A DNA stretch of 40,675 nucleotides from Limnohabitans sp. (GCF_017848645.1 NZ_JAFEIF010000028.1:1-40675); one strand, 5' to 3'. Positions 18,233-28,600 are shown, counted from the stretch's first letter. Translations and numbers: made by a program. The notes: generated by a model from the sequence alone, not told the origin.

Positions 18233-18233
18233 T

Positions 18234-19043
18234 ATGCAAATGCTGCCTGATCTGCTGTCGAATTTGCCAGCGTTCCTCGCGCTCGTTGCAGCGGGTTACG
18301 CGCTGGGTATCGTCGGCAATGTCGGCGGGCCGCTGTTCGTGCTGATTCTGCTAAATGTCGCGCATCTACCCCTGGCGACAGCCATCGGCACGGCGATGTT
18401 TGTGTCCTGCCTTATCAGCCTTTTTGCGTTTGTCGGCCACTGGCGGCGCAAGAACGTCGTCATGGATTACGCACTGGTGACCGGGATCGCCGGGGCGGCA
18501 GGCTGTCTTTTGGGCGCGCTTTTTTCGCAGCGCGTGCCGGATCGGGTCCTTGCCCCGCTTCTGGGTGTGGTCGTGCTGATCATCCCGGCCATCGGGCTGG
18601 TACGACTGGCAAGGCGCACCAGACAGTCCCCGCCGGCCGGGATCGCCGCCCCAGCGCCACTGATCGAGCCTGCCTTTCATGAGATGGCTGGCGGGACCAT
18701 GGGCGCGGTCGTCGGATTCTTTTGCGGCGCTTTCGGTTTGGGTGGATCCACACCCATTGCCGCGTTGTCGCGCATGCTCTTACAGCAACCCATGCGGTTC
18801 AGCATCGGCTCGGCCTATTTGGCCGCGCTTTGCATTTCCGTGGTGGGCACCGCTTTTTATGCCGTCAACGAGCAGATCGAGCTCGGCTACGCGGCGTTTC
18901 TTTCCATCGGCTGCGGGCTTGGCGTCTATCTGTCGACGCACGCGGTCAGTCGTATTCCCGATCGTATTCTCGAAACGCTACTGCTGACCACCATGGTTGC
19001 AATGGCGCTCTTCACTCTCTTCGGCAGCTGGACGCCACAATGA
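18234..19043 (+). CDS. TauE/SafE-family permease
   Basis: A 269-residue multi-pass membrane protein, about eight hydrophobic helices in two related halves, as in the sulfite exporter TauE/SafE family (COG0730). The first half carries GNVGGPLFVLILLNVAHLP and the second CGAFGLGGSTPIAALSRM, the paired Gly-rich motifs of the family. Members export or import small organic or sulfur-containing anions. The gene starts one base after the preceding stop and its own stop overlaps the next start (ATGA), so it is translationally coupled on both sides. It could export the product or a by-product, or import a precursor; the sequence does not decide. Confidence 0.82.
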   Translation: MQMLPDLLSNLPAFLALVAAGYALGIVGNVGGPLFVLILLNVAHLPLATAIGTAMFVSCLISLFAFVGHWRRKNVVMDYALVTGIAGAAGCLLGALFSQRVPDRVLAPLLGVVVLIIPAIGLVRLARRTRQSPPAGIAAPAPLIEPAFHEMAGGTMGAVVGFFCGAFGLGGSTPIAALSRMLLQQPMRFSIGSAYLAALCISVVGTAFYAVNEQIELGYAAFLSIGCGLGVYLSTHAVSRIPDRILETLLLTTMVAMALFTLFGSWTPQ

Positions 19044-21727
19044 TGTCGCACATTCTTCCATTCGATACTTACCTGAACCAGTCCGCGCGCGAGATCGGCG
19101 GCAAGGGACTCAATCTTTGCCGTTTGTGGCGCAACGGCTTTCGCGTGCCGCCCGGCTTTTGCGTGACTGTCTCGGCGTTCGACGACATGGTCGCCGCAAA
19201 TCCGTCGCTCAGCGCTGCGATCGACGGCTGGTTCGCAGGGCAGGTGAAGCATGACGCCGTCCGCACGGCATGGGAAGCTATCGCCTGGCCCGAAGCCTTG
19301 TCGCAAGAGCTGACCAGTGCCGTAGCCGCGCTCGACCCGGCAGAGCCGCTGGCTGTTCGCTCCTCGGCGATCGTGGAGGATTCCGCGCAATTCTCCTTTG
19401 CGGGCCAGTTCGACACGAAGCTCGGCATTATCGGAGACGATGCGGTGCGACGTGCGCTCAAGGCGTGCTGGGCGTCGCTTTGCAACGAAACGCTGCGCCA
19501 GCATTTGAAAGATCATGGCCTCAAACGCCACGATCTCAAGATGGCGGTCGTCGTGCAGACCATGATCCGCCCGCGTGTTGCAGGCGTCCTCTTTACCGTG
19601 GACCCGATGAGCCAGAACCGCGAACGGCTGCGTATTGAAGCCAACTACGGACTCGGCGAGGCGCTTGTTTCGGGAGACATCACGCCGGATTCCGTCGTCG
19701 TCGATAAAGTGAGCGGGGCAGTCATCATGCAGGAGATCGCGCACAAGGTGAGCGAACTTCAATATGAAGGCGAAGCGCTCGTCGACCGGCCCGTGTCGGA
19801 AAGTTTGCGCGATGCGCCCAGCCTGAGCGCGGCGGACATCGAGAAGCTGACCCGTGAAGCCCGGCAGATCGAGGCCTGGGCTGGCAAGCCGCAGGATATC
19901 GAATGGGCCTTTGACGGCGAGAACCTCTACATCGTTCAAAGCCGGGACATCACCACGCTGGCCGACATCGATAGCACGCTCTTCACATCGCCAGTCATCA
20001 CGGGCTCATGGACGCGGGAAAACATGTCCGAGCGGTTCTACAAGACGAATACGCCATTCACGATCTCGACGCTCTACCCTGCATTGGAGAAGGGCGTCGC
20101 CGCCACCTTTAGCCGCATCGGAATCCCGGACGACAGATCGTCCTTAGGTCCGCTGATCCGAGTGTTTTACGGGCGCCCTTATCTCAACAAATCCCTTGTT
20201 GCCCATGCGCTCAAAGGCGTGAAGGTCGACAATACACAGATGGAAGCCGTGCTCGGAAAGCGCGAGAACATTGGTTTCAACCCGCGCCTACCGCTAATTG
20301 CGGTCGGGGTGCTGCGGATGATTTCCCGGGGCTTCAAGGATTGGCAAGTCTTCCAGCGCGAAGAGCTTGATCCGTTGGTGATCCCTTCCGAGACGGAGCT
20401 GGCGGTGCAAACGTTGCCCGAGCTGCGCCGGTCGCTTGAGCCGCTGCTCAAGACTTTCGAGCGCTACTGGGTCGTCCACATGATCAATGTGCGCTGCGCA
20501 GACTTTTGCCAGAAGATCCTGCGCATGCTTCTTGGCCGCGTCCATGCGACTGAAAAGGAAGCCTTCAATGCGTTCTGCCAATTGAGCGCTGGGTTTGCCG
20601 ACAACATCACCTTCGATAGTGATGCCGCGCTCCATCGTATCTCCCACCTCATCCTGGAAAAGCCGTATCTCGCCGACGCTTTGAGCAGCGGTTCGCACGC
20701 GGCCTTCAAGCGGGCGCTCAGCGTCGATCCGGAAGGCCCGGAGGTCACTGCGCGTTTTGACCGGTTCATCGAGCGTTTCGGCAACAAGCTCGTGCATCAG
20801 GAATTTCATGACAAGCAATGGCGTGATGAACCCGAACTGGTCTGGCAGCACATCGCCGCTGTGATGAAAGGGGAGGACGAGGATCCGAAAGAGCGCGTCC
20901 TGAAAAAAGCGAAGGAGCGCGAACAAGCCTATGCCGCAACGCTTGCTCGCTTCAAGGGGCCGCTCGGCTTCGTTCTGCGTCCGGCTTTCAATTTTATTTA
21001 TCGCAAGATGTGCGACTACATTCCCGCTCGCGAGAACGACCAGTTCCATTTCGGAAAGCTGGTCTATGTCATTCGCCGTACTGTCATCCATATGGGCAAA
21101 CGGCTGGTGGAAGTCGGAGTACTCACCGACGAGGACGACATCTTTTTCCTAGAGCTGCAGAAGATCCCGAACTCCGTCGACAGCGCGGCGGATATGAAGG
21201 GCTATGTCGCACGGCAACGAGCACTCTTTACGCGCTTTGAAGCGATGGACATTCCGCACGATATTAATGAAGACACTGAGCCGGCGAATGGTTTTAACGC
21301 TCTGTCTGGCTGGTCGGGATACGGCGTGAGCAAGGGCATCGTGACTTCCATCGCCAGCATCGCGCATGAGCCCTCGGAGCTCAATACCGTGGGCAACGGC
21401 CACATCCTCGTGACCCATTCGACCAATCCGGCCTGGACTCCGGCTTTCGGCCGGATCGCGGCGCTTGTGACCGAATCCGGCGGCATGCTCTCTCACGGCG
21501 CGATCATGGCTCGCGAGTACGGTATTCCTGCCGTGCTCGGCGTGCGCGGGGCGACTTCACTCATCGCATCAGGCAAAGCGATCACAGTCGATGGTAGCGA
21601 GGGCCGTGTCAGTCTCGCGCCTGCCGTGCTGCGAACGGAAACCGTGCAGTCGAAAAAAGTGCTCTGGCCTGCACACTCGAACGAGGGCTTGCCCGCCGAA
21701 ATTGAAACACAGTTGTCAGAAAATTGA
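19040..21727 (+). CDS. PEP-synthase-like dikinase, rifampin phosphotransferase (RPH) architecture
   Basis: An 895-residue ATP-dependent dikinase. The N-terminal PPDK_N ATP-grasp domain shows GGKGLNLCRLW, AVRSSAIVEDSAQFSFAGQ, VAGVLFTVDPM and YIVQSRDIT (about residues 20-320). A long middle region (about 330-770) is not the PEP/pyruvate TIM barrel. The C-terminal swivelling domain carries ESGGMLSHGAIMAREYGIPA with the phospho-accepting His819. The protein ends about 75 residues later, so the pyruvate-binding barrel of true PEP synthase is absent. This ATP-domain / substrate-domain / His-domain order is that of rifampin phosphotransferases, which give AMP, phosphate and a phosphorylated small molecule. 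In this operon it may phosphorylate the product or an intermediate (inference). Start ATG at 19040 overlaps the permease stop; much longer upstream frames are shadows. Confidence 0.85.
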   Translation: MMSHILPFDTYLNQSAREIGGKGLNLCRLWRNGFRVPPGFCVTVSAFDDMVAANPSLSAAIDGWFAGQVKHDAVRTAWEAIAWPEALSQELTSAVAALDPAEPLAVRSSAIVEDSAQFSFAGQFDTKLGIIGDDAVRRALKACWASLCNETLRQHLKDHGLKRHDLKMAVVVQTMIRPRVAGVLFTVDPMSQNRERLRIEANYGLGEALVSGDITPDSVVVDKVSGAVIMQEIAHKVSELQYEGEALVDRPVSESLRDAPSLSAADIEKLTREARQIEAWAGKPQDIEWAFDGENLYIVQSRDITTLADIDSTLFTSPVITGSWTRENMSERFYKTNTPFTISTLYPALEKGVAATFSRIGIPDDRSSLGPLIRVFYGRPYLNKSLVAHALKGVKVDNTQMEAVLGKRENIGFNPRLPLIAVGVLRMISRGFKDWQVFQREELDPLVIPSETELAVQTLPELRRSLEPLLKTFERYWVVHMINVRCADFCQKILRMLLGRVHATEKEAFNAFCQLSAGFADNITFDSDAALHRISHLILEKPYLADALSSGSHAAFKRALSVDPEGPEVTARFDRFIERFGNKLVHQEFHDKQWRDEPELVWQHIAAVMKGEDEDPKERVLKKAKEREQAYAATLARFKGPLGFVLRPAFNFIYRKMCDYIPARENDQFHFGKLVYVIRRTVIHMGKRLVEVGVLTDEDDIFFLELQKIPNSVDSAADMKGYVARQRALFTRFEAMDIPHDINEDTEPANGFNALSGWSGYGVSKGIVTSIASIAHEPSELNTVGNGHILVTHSTNPAWTPAFGRIAALVTESGGMLSHGAIMAREYGIPAVLGVRGATSLIASGKAITVDGSEGRVSLAPAVLRTETVQSKKVLWPAHSNEGLPAEIETQLSEN

Positions 21728-21734
21728 GGACAGA

Positions 21735-23042
21735 ATGAATTTGACCAATACATTGGAATTGCCTTGCGGCGCTCGGCTCAAGAACCGTATCGTCAAGGCC
21801 GCCATGTCGGAAGGCATAGCTGATCGCCACGATCACGCGACGCCCGGCCATAGCCAGCTCTATGAAAAATGGGCACGCGGCGGCGCGAGCCTCCTGATCA
21901 CCGGCAATGTCATGGTGGATCGGCGATATCTGGAGCGCCCGGGAAACGTTGTGCTGGAGGACGAGAGCGGGATGCTCGCGCTTCAGGCGTGGTCAGCTGC
22001 CGGAACCCTGGGGCAGACGCATCTGTGGATGCAAATTTCCCATCCCGGACGGCAATGTCCGAAACTGGTCTCCAAGGAGCCGCTAGCGCCGTCAGCTGTC
22101 CAGCTTAATCTGCTCGGCAATTTCGCCAAGCCCCGTGCGATGACCGAAGAGGACATTGAGGATGTCATCAAGCGCTTCGGCAAGTCTGCATCGCTGGCGC
22201 AGCAGGCCGGTTTCACCGGCGTACAGATCAACGCCGCCCATGGCTATCTGATCAGCCAGTTTCTGTCACCCCAGGTCAACCGGCGCGAAGACAAGTGGGG
22301 CGGCAGCCTGGCCAATCGTGCCAGGCTTCTGCTCTGCGTAGTGGCGCGCATTCGCCATGAAGTGGGGGCGGATTTTCCGATCGCGGTCAAGCTCAACGCC
22401 GCCGATTTTCGACGCGGTGGTTTTGATCTGGAAGACAGTGCCCAATGCGCGCTGTGGCTCGCTGATGCCGGCATTGACTTGCTGGAGATATCCGGCGGCA
22501 GTTTTGAACATCTGCGCCTCCTGGGCGATCGGGGCGATCCCAACACTGCGGAGGATCCGCATGTCGCCGAGGGCACAGTAAAGGCAGGGTATTTCACGGA
22601 CTATGCGCTGGAAATTGCGCAGGCGCTCAAAGGCGCTGGCAAAGCGATGCCTCTATTGGTGACCGGCGGTTTCCGCTCTCGGGCGACCATAGAGTTCGTA
22701 CTCGCTCAGGGCGGCATCGACCTAGTCGGCCTCGCGCGTCCGTTTTGCGCCAGCCCAGATCTGGCCCACAAGCTGCTAAGGGGCGAGGACATCCCGGCTG
22801 ATTTACACGGACCGCTGCAAGCCGGTGGCGCGCTGCATCGCCGCCTAATGCGCTTCAAGGCGTACCGGGTCTTGCATGTCCAGGGCGAGGTAGCCTGGCA
22901 TGCGCGTCAGTTGTCCAAGCTTGCGCAAGGGCGTGATTCGTCGGGCACATCATCGATGGCCCTGGCGCTGGTCAAGCACATGTCAGCAGACATGGCACAC
23001 GCCATGCGCCGCAAGCCACCGGTTTCCGGTATGGCGAATTAA
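21735..23042 (+). CDS. Old-yellow-enzyme-family NADH:flavin oxidoreductase, second paralogue
   Basis: A 435-residue OYE-type FMN reductase, distinct from the one at 16967. It has LKNRIVKAAMSEG, MQISHPGRQ, the barrel signature INAAHGYLISQFLSPQVNRR and EDKWGGSLANRARLL, and the phosphate-binding LVTGGFRSR / GLARPF. The active-site pair reads NAAH, so the usual first His is Asn while the second is His. This is the mirror of HASQ in the first paralogue. There is no C-terminal Cys cluster. The start ATG at 21735 lies seven bases after the dikinase stop with GAGGA as ribosome site. Two divergent ene-reductase-type enzymes in one operon suggest two separate reductions, or a heteromeric pair. Confidence 0.88.
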   Translation: MNLTNTLELPCGARLKNRIVKAAMSEGIADRHDHATPGHSQLYEKWARGGASLLITGNVMVDRRYLERPGNVVLEDESGMLALQAWSAAGTLGQTHLWMQISHPGRQCPKLVSKEPLAPSAVQLNLLGNFAKPRAMTEEDIEDVIKRFGKSASLAQQAGFTGVQINAAHGYLISQFLSPQVNRREDKWGGSLANRARLLLCVVARIRHEVGADFPIAVKLNAADFRRGGFDLEDSAQCALWLADAGIDLLEISGGSFEHLRLLGDRGDPNTAEDPHVAEGTVKAGYFTDYALEIAQALKGAGKAMPLLVTGGFRSRATIEFVLAQGGIDLVGLARPFCASPDLAHKLLRGEDIPADLHGPLQAGGALHRRLMRFKAYRVLHVQGEVAWHARQLSKLAQGRDSSGTSSMALALVKHMSADMAHAMRRKPPVSGMAN

Positions 23043-23055
23043 AGGAGACAGTCGC

Positions 23056-23709
23056 ATGCGTGTCCTCGTTTTCCTTGTCGCGCTGTTCTCGGCGTGTGTT
23101 AATGCGCAGGCGGAAGACCTGCTGGGCTCCGATCAGCAGGTCTATGGCAAAGAGATCCGAGTCTTCAGCGCCACGCAAAACGGCGATCGCTATGCGACGG
23201 TGACGGGCAGGGTGTTGATGAATGGCACCTTGGCGGCTCCGGCAAAACTGTTTTCCGACGTCGACGGCTTGCCTGGTTGGATCGACAATCTCGCGGCGGT
23301 CAAGGAAATCAGCGTGCGCGCGCCCATCGACCGGACGATTTACATGCGCTACTCGGCACCGACCGGCTTCGATGATCGCGATGGGCTCATGCGCTTTTTC
23401 GCATCGAAGGAGGCTCCCGGGGTCATCATCCTAACCTTTGAAGACATCCCGGCCTTTCCGCTGCGACCTGATGCCGTTCGCATGACGGATGTCCGCGGAA
23501 GATTTCGGGTCGAGCAGATGTCCCAAGGCACACTGGCCGTTGAATTCCGGCTGCACTACGATGCAAGCGCCAGGCCCGTGACTCTTGCCAATCTCAGCGT
23601 GAGGCAGCAGGTCAAACAGACACTGGTTCGGATGCGGCAGCACATCGAAGGCCCCTTGCGCAGCGCCAGCTTCGATGGCGCACTGGCGCGATCGCTGAGC
23701 CTTGAATGA
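23056..23709 (+). CDS. Exported START/polyketide-cyclase-like protein
   Basis: A 217-residue protein with a clear signal peptide (MRVLVFLVALFSACVNAQAE, cleavage after the Ala-Gln-Ala region). The mature part resembles the START / SRPBCC helix-grip fold: a long beta-rich stretch with VTGRVLMNGTLAAPAKLFSD, then VDGLPGWIDNLAAVKEI, and a C-terminal amphipathic helix (VRQQVKQTLVRMRQHIEGPL). Such proteins bind hydrophobic ligands in a deep pocket. Periplasmic location with ligand-binding fold suggests it holds or carries the lipid-like product during export, or modifies it; this is inference. The ribosome site AAGGAGA is strong. The stop overlaps the PPTase start (ATGA). The fold assignment is moderate. 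Confidence 0.7.
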   Translation: MRVLVFLVALFSACVNAQAEDLLGSDQQVYGKEIRVFSATQNGDRYATVTGRVLMNGTLAAPAKLFSDVDGLPGWIDNLAAVKEISVRAPIDRTIYMRYSAPTGFDDRDGLMRFFASKEAPGVIILTFEDIPAFPLRPDAVRMTDVRGRFRVEQMSQGTLAVEFRLHYDASARPVTLANLSVRQQVKQTLVRMRQHIEGPLRSASFDGALARSLSLE

Positions 23710-24461
23710 ATACCGCGTTGTTGGAAGATCGCCCGGCGCAAGATGGCCCTGGTGACATTGGTGACTTTGCGCGCTTCGATGTCCATTCCTGGCCCTCGCT
23801 CGGCCTAGCAGCCCATCTGTGCAGTTTTTCAGTGTCACAGTTTGATCAAAAGCTCTATACCCTCCACGGCATAGAATTTGACGCTTCGCTTTCGGGAGCG
23901 GTCAGAAAGCGGCGTGCGGAATTTCTGGCGGGGCGCATATGCGCAGCGCGGGCTCTCGAACACCTAGCAGCTTCGAAAGTTGTGCCGACCGGAGAGGATC
24001 GCAGCCCGATCTGGCCAGCGGGCCTGATCGGTTCGATTACCCATTGCGATGAAACGGCCATGGCGATTGCCCTAAGAAAAGATAATCCTAGGGGCGTTGA
24101 AGGCGTAGGTATTGACCTTGAACGTCGTACCGCTTGCCGGGATGCATCACTCGGCTTGAGGCACTTCGCAACTGGCGCAGAGCGCGACGTTCTGGTGCAT
24201 GCAGGTATTGCCTGTGAAGATCACGCCGTTATCGCCTTTTCCATGAAAGAGAGCTTCTTTAAGGCTGCCTATCCCTACGTCCGCCGCTACTTCAGCTTCT
24301 CAGCCGTTTCGATTGTCGACGTCGATAGTCGCCACAACAGGTTGTCACTCGTTGTCGCCCAAGATATTGGCGGAAAACTCAAGAAGGGTCTGCGGGTCGA
24401 GGGTGAGTACGCCAATCTGGGACATACATTCGTTTCAACCATAGTGACAATAAATTATTGA
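23706..24461 (+). CDS. 4'-phosphopantetheinyl transferase, EntD-like
   Basis: A 251-residue PPTase that moves the phosphopantetheine arm of CoA onto carrier-protein serines. It shows the EntD/Sfp-type motifs: RRAEFLAGRICAARAL, WPAGLIGSITHC, the Mg-binding GVGIDLE and FSMKESFFKAAYP. Its natural targets here are Ser639 and Ser1633 of the synthetase at the head of the operon, so the island carries the factor needed to activate its own enzyme. The start ATG at 23706 overlaps the previous stop. It is the last gene of the tight plus-strand run; an AT-rich gap of 67 bases separates it from the efflux genes, without an obvious terminator. Confidence 0.93.
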   Translation: MNTALLEDRPAQDGPGDIGDFARFDVHSWPSLGLAAHLCSFSVSQFDQKLYTLHGIEFDASLSGAVRKRRAEFLAGRICAARALEHLAASKVVPTGEDRSPIWPAGLIGSITHCDETAMAIALRKDNPRGVEGVGIDLERRTACRDASLGLRHFATGAERDVLVHAGIACEDHAVIAFSMKESFFKAAYPYVRRYFSFSAVSIVDVDSRHNRLSLVVAQDIGGKLKKGLRVEGEYANLGHTFVSTIVTINY

Positions 24462-24528
24462 AATTACTTTTTAATGAGGCGAAGCGTTTTGAACACGATT
24501 CCCCCTCCATAAAAAACCACTCATCACC

Positions 24529-25653
24529 ATGAATCACCCCCATTCCTGGCCCGCCCGGCTTGTTTTATTGGCTTGCATCTTATTGCAAGCTTGCTCCAAA
24601 CCCCTACCCGCCGAGGAGCCAGTGCGGGCGGTGAAGGTTTTGACGGTTGGATTGGACGCCATGCAGTCGGGCGCTGAATATGCGGGTGAAGTGCGCGCGC
24701 GCGTGGAGTCACGCTTGGGCTTTCGCGTGGGCGGCAAATTGCTGCGCCGCCATGTAGAGATGGGACAGCATGTTAGAGCGGGAGATCTGCTGGGGTTGCT
24801 GGACCCGCAGGACTTCAAACTTGCCGCCGATGGCGCCCGCGCGCAACTGGCTGCTGCCACCACCAACCGGGATTTGGCCTTGGCTGACGCCAAGCGCTAC
24901 AAGGACTTGCGCGAGCAAAATTTCATCAGCGCGGCCGAATTAGAGCGGCGCGACACCGCCCTCAAAACAGCCCAGGCGCAGGTGGACCAGGCGCAAGCGC
25001 AATTGGCCGCATTGGGTAACCAGACCGCTTATGCCAATTTGGTGGCGGATGTTGCCGGTGTGGTGACGTCAGTCGATGCCGAGCCGGGCCAGGTGTTGGC
25101 CGCTGGCACGCCGATCTTGCGCATCGCCCAGGATGGCCCGCGCGATGTGGTGTTTGCCGTGCCGGAGGACAAAGTTGGCAAGCTCAAAGTCGGCTCGCAA
25201 GTGCTGGTGCAGGCTTGGGCGAAGCAGAAAAGCGCAAGCGCTACCGTGCGCGAAGTGGCCGCTAGCGCCGATCCGGTCACGCGTACATTTACCGTAAAGG
25301 TGAGATTAAATGGTCCCGAAACTTGGCCTTTGGGCTCTACCGTGACCATCGCTCCCATGGCGCTTGACCGCTCAGGCCCGTCGGTAATCAAACTGCCGAC
25401 CAGTGCGCTACAGCATGACGGCGAAAAAGCAGCCGTGTGGGTGCTTGAAAAAGCCACCATGACGGTGCGTCTGCAGCCCATAGCCATTACCACCGCCGAC
25501 GGCAATGAAGTGGTCGTCTCCCAGGGCTTGGAGCCGGGTATGCAGGTGGTCAGCGTCGGTGCACACGTACTCAATCCGGGCCAAAAAGTGACGATTTACC
25601 AGTCCAAGCAAGCCACTGCGGCCGCCTCAACGTCCTCGGTTCCAGCACAGTGA
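24529..25653 (+). CDS. RND efflux periplasmic adaptor (HlyD/AcrA family), lipoprotein
   Basis: A 374-residue membrane-fusion protein. The lipobox LLQAC places the lipid anchor on Cys22. Then follow the barrel-sandwich half-motif VESRLGFRVGGKLLRRHVEM GQHVRAGD, the coiled-coil hairpin (about 95-160, rich in Ala/Gln/Leu), the second half-motif (VAGVVTSVDAEPGQVLAAGTP) and the beta-barrel and proximal domains. It bridges the inner-membrane pump encoded next to an outer-membrane channel. No TolC-type gene is adjacent; the nearest, at 37507, belongs to the copper operon. It overlaps the pump gene by four bases. It follows the biosynthetic operon on the same strand, so export of the product or self-protection is plausible. 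Confidence 0.92.
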   Translation: MNHPHSWPARLVLLACILLQACSKPLPAEEPVRAVKVLTVGLDAMQSGAEYAGEVRARVESRLGFRVGGKLLRRHVEMGQHVRAGDLLGLLDPQDFKLAADGARAQLAAATTNRDLALADAKRYKDLREQNFISAAELERRDTALKTAQAQVDQAQAQLAALGNQTAYANLVADVAGVVTSVDAEPGQVLAAGTPILRIAQDGPRDVVFAVPEDKVGKLKVGSQVLVQAWAKQKSASATVREVAASADPVTRTFTVKVRLNGPETWPLGSTVTIAPMALDRSGPSVIKLPTSALQHDGEKAAVWVLEKATMTVRLQPIAITTADGNEVVVSQGLEPGMQVVSVGAHVLNPGQKVTIYQSKQATAAASTSSVPAQ

Positions 25654-28600
25654 GCGGCACGATGCAACAGGACACGCCTAAGCCCGGTTTCAATCTGTCC
25701 CGTTGGGCACTGGACCACGCGGCGCTGACTCGCTATTTGATGCTGGTCTTAATGCTGTTGGGCGCCGCCGCCTACTTCCAACTGGGGCAGGATGAAGACC
25801 CACCGTTCACCTTCCGCGTAATGGTGATCCGAGCTTTTTGGCCCGGTGCCACTGCGAGCCAAATGGCCGAGCAAGTGACCGACAAAATTGAGCGCACTTT
25901 GCAAGAGGTGCCCGGCGCCGACAAGATTCGCAGCTTTTCCAAGCCCGGCGAGACCACCATCACTTTTCAACTAAAAGACTCTACGCGCTCCGGCGAGGTG
26001 CCCGATCTTTGGTATGCGGTACGCAAAAAAGTGGGCGATATGCGCACCACCTTGCCTGGAGGCGTCAATGGTCCGTTTTTTAACGATGAATTCGGCGACG
26101 TGTATGGCGTGATTTATGCACTGCAGGCTCACGGCTTTTCGCCTGCCGAATTGAAAGAACAGGCAGATTCGGTGCGCCAGCAGTTGCTGCGTGTGCCCGA
26201 TGTCAATAAAGTAGATTTGTTCGGTGTGCAGGACGAAAAGCTCTACATCGAAATGTCGCAGCGCCGCTTGTCGCAACAGGGCCTAGACATGAACCAGGTA
26301 CTGGCCCAGTTGGCGCAGCAAAACGCCATGGAAGGCGCTGGCACGATGCAAACCCCGCTGGACGTGTTGCAGGTACGCGTGAGCGGTGCATTCCAAGTCG
26401 AGGAGCAATTGCGTGCCATGCCGATTCGCGGCAGTTCTGGCAACCAGTTGCGCTTGGGCGATATCGCAGAGATCAAGCGCAGCTATATCGACCCTGCCGG
26501 AGTTAAAGTGCGCTTTCAAGGCCAGCAAGTCATTGCCCTAGGCGTGTCCATGACCAAAGGCGGTGACATTATTGCCCTAGGTAAAGCCTTAAAGGCCACT
26601 ACCGCACGGATTGGAGCGGCTTTGCCGGTGGGCATCAGCTTGGTGGAAGTGCAGGACCAGCCGACGGCGGTGGCTAAATCGGTCAACGAGTTTATTGGCG
26701 TGCTGGTGGAGGCGATCGTTATCGTACTACTGGTCAGCTTTGTTGCGCTGGGTTTGCACAAGCGCCCGGGCACGCAGGCTTGGTACCGCCGCTATTACAT
26801 CGATGTAAGCCCCGGACTGGTGGTGGCGATCACGATTCCGCTGGTGCTCTCGGTCACTTTCCTCGGTATGTATTACTGGGGCATTGGCCTGCACAAAATT
26901 TCTTTGGGTTCGCTCATCATCGCGCTGGGGCTCTTGGTCGATGACGCCATCATTGCAGTGGAAATGATGGTGCGCAAAATCGAGGAGGGCTATGACAAGG
27001 TGCGCGCGGCCACCTTCGCCTACGAAATTACCGCCATGCCGATGTTGACTGGCACCTTAATTACCGCTGTAGGCTTTTTGCCCATCGGTATTGCCCACTC
27101 CACGGTTGGCGAATACACCTTTGCCATTTTCGGGGTCACGGTGCTGGCATTGCTGGTGAGCTGGCTGGTTTCTGTGTACTTCGTCCCCTACCTAGGCACG
27201 GTATTGCTCAATGCCAAAGGCAAGGCTGACCAAGCGCAACGCCATGAGGTGTTCGATACGCCGTTTTACAACGCATTTAGGCGTATGGTGAACTGGTGCG
27301 TTACGCATCGCTGGACCACGATTGGAGTGATGCTGCTGACCTTTGCATTGGGTATCGCAGGCATGGGCCGGGTGCAGCAGCAGTTTTTCCCGGACTCGAG
27401 CCGGCCTGAAGTGATGATGGATGTGTGGTTTGCAGAGGGTACCTCGATTGCCGCCAATGAGGAGGTAAGTCGGCGCATCGAGGCGCGCCTGATGCAAGAG
27501 AGTGGCGTGGTCAATGTCGCGACCTGGATCGGCTCGGGCGTACCGCGCTTTTACTTGCCTTTGGTTGCAATTTTTCAGCAGTCCAATGTGTCGCAATTTA
27601 TTGTGCTGCCCGTGGATTTGAAGCGGCGTGAAAGCCTGCGTATCCAGCTACCGACCCTGATGGCCCAGGAGTTTCCTGAGGTGCGGGCGCGCGTGAAGAT
27701 TTTGCCTAACGGCCCGCCGGTGGCCTACCCAGTGCAGTTCCGCGTGATCGGGCCGGACGCTGACCAGTTACGGCTGCGTGCCAACGAAGTCAAAGCACAG
27801 ATGCGGGCCAACCCCAATATGCGCGGCGTCAACGACAACTGGAACGAGCCGGTCAAGGTGATTCGCCTGGATGTGGACCAGGCCAAGGCCCGCGCTTTAG
27901 GAGTGAGCAGCCAGTCGATTGCCCAGGCGGCCCGCACCTTGCTGTCTGGTAGCACGGTGGGCCAGTTCCGCGAGGGCGATAAATTGATCGACATCGTATT
28001 GCGTCAGCCCCTGTCCGAACGCAATGCAATTTCCGATATTGGCAACGCCTATGTGCCCACGGCCAGTGGCAAGTCCATTCCATTAACGCAAATCGCCAAA
28101 CCGACCTTTGTCTGGGAGCCGGGCGTACTTTGGCGCGAAGGGCGTAATTACGCGATTACCGTCCAGGGCGATATTGCCGAGGGCCTACAAGGCGCTACGG
28201 TAACCGGGCAGCTGGCGCCTGACCTACGCAAACTGGAGTCCAGCTGGGCCGCCAAAGAGCAGGGTGCTTATCGAATTCAGGTGGCAGGCGCGGTTGAAGA
28301 AAGTAGCAAGGGCTCTAGCTCTATAGCCGCCGGTATTCCCATCATGTTATTCATCACCTTCACGCTCTTGATGCTGCAGCTGCAAAGTTTCAGCCGCTCG
28401 CTCTTGGTGTTCCTCACCGGCCCGCTGGGCATTGCGGGCGTCGCCGCCGCCTTGCTGAGTTTTGGGCGCCCCTTTGGCTTTGTGGCTTTGCTGGGCGTGA
28501 TTGCCTTGATGGGCATGATTCAGCGCAATTCTGTGATTTTGATCGACCAGATCGAGCAAGACCGGGCCAACGGGGTGCCTGCTTGGGATGCCATCGTCGA

